Source: Lysinibacillus_B sp042920265 (GTDB taxonomy: Bacteria > Bacillota > Bacilli > Bacillales_A > Planococcaceae). From it: a stretch of 64,000 nt of DNA. The notes beneath the pieces were generated by a model, which was given only the letters and a program-made list of their open reading frames with translations, did not search any database and was not told the origin of the DNA. Made by a program: the position numbers and the translations under genes. This document shows, piece after piece, positions 35,607 through 44,200 of this stretch; the stretch's first letter is position 1; each line of letters starts with the position of its first letter. The DNA is taken from NCBI RefSeq assembly GCF_042920265.1, contig NZ_JBDQZI010000005.1:1-64000 (forward strand), given 5' to 3'.

Positions 35607-35750
35607 ATGTTAATTATAATTATGTTTTTGTTAGCAATTCTTATCTTTTCTGTCATTGCAGTGGAGAAATTATTAGGAGCAATAAAAAAACAAAATGAAG
35701 AAATGATCGAGCTGCTCAAAGAGATTCGAGACAAAGAGGGAACATTATGA
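35607..35750 (+). CDS. Small membrane/coiled-coil protein (47 aa)
   Basis: A 47-residue protein with GAGAGGGAG six bases before ATG. It has one N-terminal helix (MLIIIMFLLAILIFSVIAV), then an amphipathic charged helix (GAIKKQNEEMIELLKEIRDK) that could form a coiled coil. The composition is typical of small membrane proteins. It has its own ribosome site and no nearby partner. Confidence 0.7.
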   Translation: MLIIIMFLLAILIFSVIAVEKLLGAIKKQNEEMIELLKEIRDKEGTL

Positions 35751-35890
35751 GCATTTGCAAGATAACAGAACATTGAAAGTGGATATCATTCCGTTTATTA
35801 GTCACGACAGGATTCTATTGTATGATGAGCCATGCTTAAGGAAAGCTTTGTAACACTTAATTTAAACATTTTAAGAGGAGAGGGAAAAAG

Positions 35891-36388
35891 ATGATGGACG
35901 TTCGCCAAGCAACTACTGAAGATGCAGGACAAATTGTAGAAGTAATGAAAAATGCTGAGGAGTCGGGCTTGATGCTGTTTAATCCGGGAGAAAGAAACGT
36001 AACAGCAACACAATTTGAAAAAGTAGTTGAAGCCATTAACAACAAAAATAATTCAGCCGTCTTTGTTGCTGTTGAACAAGACCGAATTTATGGCTACATC
36101 ATTGTACAGGGGGATACGCCTAACCGCATTGCACATAGAGCTTATATTGTCATCGGAGTTCATAGTGAGAGCCGCGGAAAAGGTGTTGGGACGGCACTAC
36201 TTTCACATGTGGAGGAATGGGCAAGAGAAGTTGGGCTACAGCGCCTAGAGCTCACGGTCATTACGTATAATGATGCTGCGTATCATTTGTATAAAAAGAT
36301 GGGCTTCGAAATGGAAGGGGTGAAACGAAGCTCCCTTTGTATTGACGGAAGATATGTAGACGAGTACTATATGGCCAAGTTAATTTAA
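35891..36388 (+). CDS. GNAT-family N-acetyltransferase
   Basis: A 165-residue GNAT enzyme with a standard single domain. The acetyl-CoA loop is VIGVHSESRGKGVGTALLSH (the RGKGVG pattern), then NDAAYHLYKKMGFEMEGVKR near the C-terminus. The acceptor is unknown. AAGAGGAGAGGG lies before ATG. A terminator follows. Confidence 0.88.
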   Translation: MMDVRQATTEDAGQIVEVMKNAEESGLMLFNPGERNVTATQFEKVVEAINNKNNSAVFVAVEQDRIYGYIIVQGDTPNRIAHRAYIVIGVHSESRGKGVGTALLSHVEEWAREVGLQRLELTVITYNDAAYHLYKKMGFEMEGVKRSSLCIDGRYVDEYYMAKLI

Positions 36389-36405
36389 AATGATAGTGCC
36401 TAGTA

Positions 36406-36446
36406 AAGAGTTGATTCTATATTTCGTTAGATCAACTCTATTTTTG
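36406..36446 (+). terminator. Terminator after the acetyltransferase gene
   Basis: AGAGTTGAT and ATCAACTCT pair across about 15 bases, followed by ATTTTTG. Confidence 0.75.
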
Positions 36447-36491
36447 TACTAATATAAGAAATCTACGTACAAAACATAGGAGAGGTAGGAC

Positions 36492-36648
36492 ATGGTGAAC
36501 ATCAAAATTCTTCAGTGGGCTAGCAAAGTCAATCACCTTCATCCCTGCAGTCATCGGAACTACTAGCAGCCTATTTTTGTATATGATAATTTACTACACT
36601 ATAAGCAGTAGAGATGATTCAACGTTTGAAGTTTTTAAATATCGTTAA
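36492..36648 (+). pseudogene. Frameshifted gene for a small membrane protein
   Basis: An ATG at 36492 with GGAGAGGT before it opens a frame that shifts at an A4 run (36504-36507). With one A removed it encodes a 51-residue membrane protein, with SITFIPAVIGTTSSLFLYMI as the helix, ending at TAA 36648. The downstream part is intact. No family recognised. It could be a real frameshift or a sequence error in a homopolymer. Confidence 0.6.
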
Positions 36649-36657
36649 TGTACAGTT

Positions 36658-36694
36658 GAGCGGATTCTATGTATAAAAGCCGCTCTATTTTATT
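36658..36694 (+). terminator. Terminator after the frameshifted small gene
   Basis: GAGCGG and CCGCTC pair across about 16 bases, then TATTTTATT. It supports the idea that a transcript once ended here. Confidence 0.55.
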
Positions 36695-36742
36695 ACTAAA
36701 AAGTACAAATTCAATTTAATTTTACCGAGGGGGGAAGGAGAG

Positions 36743-37534
36743 ATGAGTAAACGATTTATGATTGTTTTAACGGTAACAATCATCGCAGCGATCATGAGTT
36801 CCATTATTTACGAACAAAAGCAATTGGCACGACCTGTTGTGCTACAAGTGGCAATAGAAGAAAGCGCCCAAAAAATCGAAATAACCTATGTAGTCAATTC
36901 GGATAGCGAGACTTATGTAGATGGAATTGAGTTTGGAGATAGTAATTTTTTCTCTGCTGATGCACCGATGTTCTACAATAATGCGCGTAAGGATAGTGTT
37001 CATTCTATCCGTCGTTATTATGAAGTACGTTCTGCTAGTGTCGGGCTGGACGAATGGCAATGGGACGGGCTACAAGAGAGTTTGCATTTAGGTGATGAGG
37101 CAGAAGTATATTTTGAGGGATATTCACCGATTGCAGTGAGCGATTCAATCGAATGGCATGGTACAGTAGTACAGCAAAGCCCCCGAAGTATCATAAAAAC
37201 ATTCGATGAGCGTGAATCAGTGAAAGGACGTACAACATTTAAAGTGACAGAAGACGTGACAATTGAAGAGGTAACCATTGAGCATAAAATGGCTCACACA
37301 ACACTCCTGCACAATGAACAAGGCATTACGTTTCCACTGTCATTACAAGCAGAGGAAACATTTACAATCGATTTTGACCATCTTTATGCCTATGGAAATA
37401 GCAGCCCGATTCGCGTCACAATCAAGCTTGTGAATACACAGGGGGAGTCGCTTGTCATCTATGAACACATTGATAGCTATGTTTGGATGACCGATGAGCG
37501 ATTAAAGGATTTCCTAGAGGAGGTGGGTGCATAA
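36743..37534 (+). CDS. Membrane-anchored protein of unknown function
   Basis: A 263-residue protein with one N-terminal signal-anchor helix (FMIVLTVTIIAAIMSSII). The remainder is a beta-rich extracellular domain with many acidic residues and no cysteine. No family recognised. ATG is behind GGGGGAAGGAGAG. Its stop TAA overlaps the next ATG (TAATG), so it forms a coupled operon with the membrane protein at 37534. Confidence 0.7.
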   Translation: MSKRFMIVLTVTIIAAIMSSIIYEQKQLARPVVLQVAIEESAQKIEITYVVNSDSETYVDGIEFGDSNFFSADAPMFYNNARKDSVHSIRRYYEVRSASVGLDEWQWDGLQESLHLGDEAEVYFEGYSPIAVSDSIEWHGTVVQQSPRSIIKTFDERESVKGRTTFKVTEDVTIEEVTIEHKMAHTTLLHNEQGITFPLSLQAEETFTIDFDHLYAYGNSSPIRVTIKLVNTQGESLVIYEHIDSYVWMTDERLKDFLEEVGA

Positions 37535-38100
37535 TGGAGCGCTTATTTTCACATATGATTGTTGGGGGGATTTTAATCTTTGTCGATATTTGGGTAGGGT
37601 TTGATTTATTGCCAGACGCGTTTGGCTGGATGCTCATTGCGACTAGTTTTTCAGCAAAAGTCCAGCAGTTTAGCGGGGCAAAGCAGGCAAAAGTGTTGGC
37701 CACTGTATTAGCCATTGTCAATCTCCCTTTTACAATTCAAGATATAGCGCTGTATGTGGATACACATATGCCAACAATCATCGTTTACGTTGGTCATTTA
37801 GCGGTAGGCATTTTGATAGTGGTATTTTATTATTATTTCTTTTTAGTCGCGAAGCAAATTGCCGTACTGTATGGTCTAGAGGCCGTGAATGGGACAAAGT
37901 GGATGACTTATTTTTTAGTCGGTACACAATTCATACTCATTTGGATTCAAATCGTTTCACCACATATAGTACAGCATGGGCTAGAAATGGTTGGGACACT
38001 ATTTTTAGTCATTATATTACTTGTGTATATCTCATTTGTTGGTTATTTAGTGAAAATGTATGAGCGCTGTAAAAAGCAACCTCCTGAGATGAACACATAA
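37534..38100 (+). CDS. Polytopic membrane protein of unknown function
   Basis: A 188-residue protein with five or six membrane helices (HMIVGGILIFVDIWVGFDLL and others). It overlaps the gene before it by one base. The pair may be a two-part surface complex. A strong terminator follows. No known family could be assigned. Confidence 0.7.
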   Translation: MERLFSHMIVGGILIFVDIWVGFDLLPDAFGWMLIATSFSAKVQQFSGAKQAKVLATVLAIVNLPFTIQDIALYVDTHMPTIIVYVGHLAVGILIVVFYYYFFLVAKQIAVLYGLEAVNGTKWMTYFLVGTQFILIWIQIVSPHIVQHGLEMVGTLFLVIILLVYISFVGYLVKMYERCKKQPPEMNT

Positions 38101-38145
38101 AATGAGCTGATTCTACACTATGTTAGAATCAGCTCATTTTTTTAC
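38100..38145 (+). terminator. Strong terminator
   Basis: A 16-bp stem, AAATGAGCTGATTCTA against TAGAATCAGCTCATTT, with a T7 tail. It could act in both directions between the converging genes. Confidence 0.85.
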
Positions 38146-38161
38146 TTGTCTCTATAGCTTC

Positions 38162-38770
38162 TTACTCTACAAAACGTAGCCCCGTTTTATAGATGACGGT
38201 TATACAGTTCAGGATCAATTTAGGAATGCGCTTCGGAAAATAAGATTTTACATAGCCCTTGAAATAGACTTTTTGTAAATCGTCCCACTGGCGATCTTTT
38301 TTCGTTTGGCGGAAACGTGCGACATCAATTAATTTCACTTCTTGCTTTGGGGTAATGATGATGTTTTTTAGATGGATGTCTGAAGGATTTAGTCCTACTT
38401 CTCTTGCCATTTCTAATGCTTCATTAATTGCATGTATTTTTTCTTCACATACATAAATGCCATTTTCTAAGCATTGAAATAACGTATGTCCTTCGAGGTA
38501 ATCGATTACAATATAGTTCATTCCCACATCATATAAAGTAGGATAATAGTTGCCAGACGGAAGTTTTCGATAAATCGCAGCTTCTTCAGAGGCGATATGT
38601 GCTTTATGTGGGAAGAACACTTTTAAAGCCACTTGTTCATGTTGCACTTTGAACACATAGGCGCTTCTCCCGATGCCAATCAATTGTAGCTCTTCACTAT
38701 AACTTTTTAATTTCGGTATTCTCCCTTTTTTTGACATTACTACACTAGCGGCTAATTTTTGATATTTCAT
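38162..38770 (-). CDS. Protein kinase-like protein
   Basis: A 202-residue single-lobe-type kinase-like protein. Start ATG 38770 follows GAGGTG. The glycine loop LIGIGRSAYVFKV and the Lys in VALKVFF are present. The catalytic segment LNPSDIHLKNI has Asp and Asn, and LIDVARF is the metal-binding element. This is the bacterial RIO/lipopolysaccharide-kinase-like group (YrzF-like). The target is unknown. It is a single gene. Confidence 0.78.
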   Translation of the reverse strand: MKYQKLAASVVMSKKGRIPKLKSYSEELQLIGIGRSAYVFKVQHEQVALKVFFPHKAHIASEEAAIYRKLPSGNYYPTLYDVGMNYIVIDYLEGHTLFQCLENGIYVCEEKIHAINEALEMAREVGLNPSDIHLKNIIITPKQEVKLIDVARFRQTKKDRQWDDLQKVYFKGYVKSYFPKRIPKLILNCITVIYKTGLRFVE

Positions 38771-39668
38771 GCAGAACACCTCATTTTAAACAAAAACCAA
38801 TTTAAATAAATGCAGCGCTAGCCTCAATTTCTTTAAAATAGGTTTTTTCGTTTAGACAGTCGTTATTATTATAGCAAAATTTTTTTCTAATGCCTTTTAT
38901 TTAGATTATAGAAGAATGGAAGAAATGGTCACTACATTACCTTTATTCTAAAATGAAATGGGATTTATTTGTCCGTGGTCTAATGAAGGACGGAGGATAT
39001 TAAACCATTTTAAATTCAATTGTAGTCACATATTATTCTTTCATCAATTGAGATGGGAGAATAACATTTTTTATTTTAATCCAAATATACAACTTCGAAT
39101 GAGTGAATTCTTAAACATATATTACTATTTCAGTGACTGCTGCTTTCTAGGGCTGTGTTGATTTGCCCATGGAAAGGGGGTAATATTTACCGTTTTTAAA
39201 ATATCTTGTCCAGTTTAACCTAATTTTAATATTTGCCTTTTATAGTTTTGGTGGAGGTGAGTGAAGACTTTCATAATGCAAAAAAATTACTGGAAATGAA
39301 GCGTTTTTGTTTCATGTGTATGCAAGTTTAAGAAAAGCCAAAGTAGAATCGTCGGAATCAGAAAAAATAGGCGTCACTTAATTCCTACATAATTTTTATG
39401 TCAGCAACTTTTCTATGAAATGCAGTACCCTAGAAATGGAAATTCTCATGTGTGGGAATGAGAAGGTAGGGCGCTTACTTTCAGCTGATTTTTGAACGCA
39501 AACTCATCATTGTAGATATGACGTTGTTGCCACAATATCAGAATAAGGAAATAAACAATAAGGTTGATATGGGTGAGGTACACGTGAGCATGGAGTCGTT
39601 AGCAAGATAATTTAAGTGAGAGATATATGTTTAAAAATATATTTTCCCGGAAAATGGAGGTACTGACA
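38771..39668. other. Long intergenic region with decayed sequence
   Basis: About 900 bases. It contains a frameshifted fragment (39251-39381, listed). A 67-codon open frame at 38958 has no ribosome site and looks accidental. The region may be the degraded left edge of the following surface-protein cluster. Confidence 0.5.
39251..39381 (+). pseudogene. Frameshifted gene fragment
   Basis: GTG at 39251 opens a frame that breaks at an A7 run (39280-39286). Adding one A gives 43 residues including EDFHNAKKITGNEAFLFHVY and RKAKVESSESEKIGVT, ending at TAA. Both halves look coding. The family is not recognised. Confidence 0.35.
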
Positions 39669-40178
39669 ATGGAAGCGTATCTTGGAGAGATTCGTTTGTT
39701 TGCGGGTGACTATGCACCGCAGGGGTGGGCATTTTGTAATGGTCAATTACTATCGATAGCGGAAAATGAATTATTATACGCTCTTATTGGTACGACGTAT
39801 GGTGGAGATGGCCAAGCGACATTTGCGTTACCTGATTATCAAAGTAGAGTTGTGATGCATCAAGGTACAAATTCAGCAAATGGTATGACGTATGCAATGG
39901 GACAAAAAGGTGGTACAGAAACGGTTACGTTAACAACGGGGCAACTTCCAGCTCATACACATCAAGCCGTCGCTTATAACGCAGAAGGGGCAACAAATAG
40001 TCCGTTGAATAATGTTTGGGCAAAAAATATGCAGTATTCAGCTCAATCTTCAAATGGAACAATGAATCCAGCGATTGTGAGTAGTGTAGGAAATAATCAA
40101 CCGCACGATAACATGATGCCCTATTTAACCATTAGTTATATTATCGCTGTTCAAGGTGAATTTCCACCAATGAATTAA
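39669..40178 (+). CDS. Tail-collar (microcystin-dependent/Mdp-like) protein, paralogue 1
   Basis: A 169-residue protein of the phage tail-collar (PF07484)/Mdp family, with the N-terminal signature LGEIRLFAGDYAPQGWAFCN, then GTTYGGDGQATFALPDYQSR and the C-terminal GNNQPHDNMMPYLTISYIIA. The ATG at 39669 has TGGAGGT 9 bases before; the earlier ATG at 39627 has no site. There is no signal peptide. It is the first of three tandem paralogues in one operon with an SLH surface protein. Members are tail-fibre-like adhesins or unexplained cell-surface proteins. Confidence 0.9.
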   Translation: MEAYLGEIRLFAGDYAPQGWAFCNGQLLSIAENELLYALIGTTYGGDGQATFALPDYQSRVVMHQGTNSANGMTYAMGQKGGTETVTLTTGQLPAHTHQAVAYNAEGATNSPLNNVWAKNMQYSAQSSNGTMNPAIVSSVGNNQPHDNMMPYLTISYIIAVQGEFPPMN

Positions 40179-40195
40179 TAGGAGGTGTTCAAAAA

Positions 40196-40696
40196 ATGGA
40201 GCCTATTTTAGGAGAAATTAGATTATTTAGTTTTGGATTTACCCCGAGCGGATGGGCAGTATGTAATGGTCAACTACTTATGATTAATCAAAATCAAGCG
40301 TTATTTTCAATACTAGGTACAACATATGGGGGAAATGGAGTGACTACCTTTGCATTACCTGATTTAAGAGGTCGCGTACCTGTTCATGTCGGGAATGGGA
40401 TTAGACTTGGGCAAATGGGTGGAGAAGAGTCACATGTATTGACGGTCAATGAAATGCCTGCCCATACACATCACGTGATGGGGAGTTCCCAAAACGCCAC
40501 ATTAGCAGAAGCAGCGGAGAGCGTATGGGGAACAACTTCGGATCCAAAATTCTATACAGCAAATCAACCGAATATTCCGATGAGTATACAAGCTTTATCG
40601 CCGACTGGTAGCTCACAAGCACATGCTAATATGCAACCTTATAATGTAGCTAATTATTGTATTGCGATACAGGGGATGTACCCTTCAAGAAATTAG
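40196..40696 (+). CDS. Tail-collar (Mdp-like) protein, paralogue 2
   Basis: A 166-residue paralogue with the same plan as the first gene: LGEIRLFSFGFTPSGWAVCN, GTTYGGNGVTTFALPDLRGR and QAHANMQPYNVANYCIAIQG. The start is ATG behind AGGAGGTG, 18 bases after the previous stop. The middle is divergent, as expected for a variable binding tip. No signal peptide. Confidence 0.9.
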   Translation: MEPILGEIRLFSFGFTPSGWAVCNGQLLMINQNQALFSILGTTYGGNGVTTFALPDLRGRVPVHVGNGIRLGQMGGEESHVLTVNEMPAHTHHVMGSSQNATLAEAAESVWGTTSDPKFYTANQPNIPMSIQALSPTGSSQAHANMQPYNVANYCIAIQGMYPSRN

Positions 40697-40717
40697 GATG
40701 AAAGGAGCGACAAATAA

Positions 40718-41236
40718 ATGGATGCCTACACTGGAGAAATTAGAGTATTTACGGGGAATTTTGCACCACGAGGATGGGCTTTATGTAATGGTCAATTATT
40801 ATCGATTGCACAAAATACAGCATTATATGCAATTTTAGGTACCAAGTATGGTGGAGATGGAAAAACGACCTTTGCACTACCAAATTTACAAGGGAAAACA
40901 GCTATGCATCAAGGAGCAGGGGGTGGTCTAACACCTCGAGTGATTGGTGAAAGCGGTGGTACATCTTCCGTCACACTAACGGTTAGTGAACTACCTAGCC
41001 ATCGCCATATTCCGAATTGTAATAACACACCAGATACAATAGAACCACAAAATTCCATTTGGTCAGGGAAAAGTGGTAGAGGGAGTACCAATCTTTATTC
41101 AACAGAGATAAATAGTCCGATGAGTCCATTAGCTTTAGGCAGCACAGGAGGAAATCAGTCGCACAATAATATGCAACCGTACCTAGGCGTAAATTTCATT
41201 ATTTATTTGAATGGCGAATTTCCACCTCGAAGTTGA
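40718..41236 (+). CDS. Tail-collar (Mdp-like) protein, paralogue 3
   Basis: A 172-residue paralogue with TGEIRVFTGNFAPRGWALCN, GTKYGGDGKTTFALPNLQGK and QSHNNMQPYLGVNFIIYLNG. The ribosome site is AAAGGAG. It is 22 bases after paralogue 2 and 51 bases before the SLH protein. The C-terminus in all three has a similar conserved block, so they should assemble alike. Confidence 0.9.
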   Translation: MDAYTGEIRVFTGNFAPRGWALCNGQLLSIAQNTALYAILGTKYGGDGKTTFALPNLQGKTAMHQGAGGGLTPRVIGESGGTSSVTLTVSELPSHRHIPNCNNTPDTIEPQNSIWSGKSGRGSTNLYSTEINSPMSPLALGSTGGNQSHNNMQPYLGVNFIIYLNGEFPPRS

Positions 41237-41286
41237 ATAGGCTTTGAATAAAATCAGGTAGAGGAAGGTGGGGAAATTTGTAATTT

Positions 41287-44200
41287 ATGAATAAAAAAAT
41301 AGTAAAACTCTGTCTATGTTTTATACTTGTGTTATTTTCTCCATTACAAGTAGTATCATTTATCACGCCAGTTGAAGTAAAAGCTGCTAGTTACCCCAAT
41401 TTAACTCAAGATTTAACACAAGCTAACTGGTTATTAAATTCAAATAATGGGTTTGTCGTAACATCTAGTCCTAGTGCTCCGTTCGAATTTAATACTGACC
41501 CCCAGTTTATGCCAGGTCATTATTTAAATAATGCGGGAAAGGGACCACATTCCGTAACCATTTCAGCGGGTGAAGAATTTACGGGAGGAACATTTGACTT
41601 AACACAGCTAAAGTTAGATACATTTATCAATCCTAATTTATACACAATCAATATAAAAGGATATGATTTAAGTCATAAGCTAAAAGGGGAGCATACTGAA
41701 AATTCTATTAATGGCAAACGAGATTTTACGGTTAATGTAAATATAAAAGGTATTAATTATTTCGTCATTACTGTTACGACAGATGGTGGAGGCGTGTGGG
41801 ATGTCACTTTCTTAGAATTTACAATCGCTAATCCTAATCTAGATGTAACGCCCCCAGTAGTGTCAGATGGAACCATTCACACGAACAATATCACTACTTC
41901 CGATGTAACGCTCAATTGGCAACAGGCAACAGATGATACGACAACAAATTTACAATATAAAGTGTATCAATCTAGCAGTAATAATATAGATACAGTAAGC
42001 AATATCGAGACAAACGGTACACTTTTAGGGACGGTTAGTGGTAATACCTATACGGTAACTGGACTTACGCCTAATACCCAAAACTATTTTAACATTATTG
42101 TGGAAGATGCTGCTGGACGTAAAAGTGCCTATACGATGCAGTCTGTTACAACACTTACGACGAATAAATTACCAACATCGAGCAATAAAACAATCACGAT
42201 AAATGAAGGGGAAGTTTATACCTTTGCTACTTCTGACTTTGCTTTTAGTGATGAAGATAGTGAGGATACATTACATCACATACAGGTTGTAAATGTGGCT
42301 AGTCATGGCACATTATTTAATGATGTGAATAGTAATAATCAGGCGGATACAGGTGAAAGCATCACTACTGGAGGAATAGTGACGAAAGCAGTTTTAGATG
42401 CAAATAAGCTAAAGTATATAACGACAAATGGTACATCTTCATCCTTTACATTCAAAGTAAGTGATGGAAAAAATGATAGTTTGTCATCTTACACAATGAA
42501 TATGACTGTCAATGCTCGACCTACTGTAACGATTACATCAAGTCCACCATTACTAACAAATGCAAGTGCGATGATATGGGCAATACAATTTAGTAAACCA
42601 GTTACTGGACTTACTACATCTAGTATACAAGTGTCAAATGGAATTGTTACAAGTGTGTCAGGTAGCGGAAGCAATTATACTGTCAACGTTTCCCCTAGTT
42701 CTGACGGGAGCGTAACCATGACGATCCCAGAAGGTGTAGCAACAGCTAGTGATGGTACAACAAATATGGCAAGTTTATCTTCTACCATCACATATGATAG
42801 CACTGCCCCAACAGGAACGATAGCCATTAATAACGGGGCTACCGGTACGAGCACACGAAATGTAACGTTATCGTTAACGGGAACAGATGCAAATGGACCA
42901 ATTGAAATGCGCTTTTCTAATGACAATACGTCGTGGAGTGGATGGGAGGCATTTAGTTCAAGTAAAAGCTGGACATTATCAGCAGGTGAAGGGACGAAAA
43001 CGGTTTATGTGCAGTTAAAGGATGCGGCAGGGAATACATCTCCTTTCTCTGATAGCATTATGCTAGACCAAACAGCCCCGACAGGAACGTTAGCCATCAA
43101 TAATGGAGCTACCGATACAAACACAACAAATGTAGCGTTATCGTTAACAGGAACAGATGCAGATGAACGAATCGAAATGCGCTTTTCTAATGATAATAAG
43201 TCGTGGAGCGGATGGGAAGCATTTAGTTCAAGTAAAAGCTGGACATTATTAGCAGGTGATGGAACAAAAACAGTTTATATGCAGTTAAGGGATACGGCTG
43301 GTAATGTAGGGGTAACAACTTCAGCTTCAATTAACTTAGATACTACCCCACCTGTAGTGACAGGTGTAGCAAATGGCGGAGTGTATAATACTGACCTTAC
43401 AATCTCTTTTAATGAAGGGACCGCAACATCGAATGGAACCACATTTACAAGTGGAGCTACAGTAAGTTCTGATGGAGATTACACATTAGTTGTAGCAGAT
43501 ACAGCGGGGAATACGACAACAGTGTCCTTTAAAATCGATAAAACACCGCCAACAGGAAGCCTTTCTATTAATAGCGGGGTTGCCGGCACAAACACAGAAA
43601 ATGTAACGTTATCGCTAACGGGAACAGATGCAAATGGACCAATTGAAATGCGCTTTTCTAATGACAATACGTCGTGGAGTGGATGGGAGGCATTTAGTTC
43701 AAGTAAAAGCTGGACATTATCAGCAGGTGAAGGGACGAAAACGGTTTATGTGCAGTTAAAGGATGCGGCAGGGAATACATCTCCTTTCTCTGATAGCATT
43801 ATGCTAGACCAAACAGCCCCGACAGGAACGCTTGCGATTAATAACGGAGCTAGCTTTACAAACACAGAAAATGTAACGTTATCGTTAACAGGAACAGATG
43901 CACACGGACCAACCGAAATGCGCTTTTCTAATGATAATGTAACATGGAATGCATGGGAGCCCTTTGCTTCGACTAAACCATATACATTGCCAGCTGGCGA
44001 GGGGACAAAAACAGTCTATATGCAGTTAAAGGATGCAGCTGGTAATAGTTCATCGGCTTATTCTGCTACGATTATATTAGATCAGACTCCTATTATCGTA
44101 ACAGGTGTGGTGAATAATGAAATATACAATACAGATGTAACAATTACTTATAATAAGGGAACCGCTACACTGAATGGCAACCCATTTGCAAGTGGAGATG

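Noticed and set aside
38958..39161. 67-codon frame before the tail-collar cluster
   Set aside because: No ribosome site, erratic composition and an AT-rich background; likely chance.
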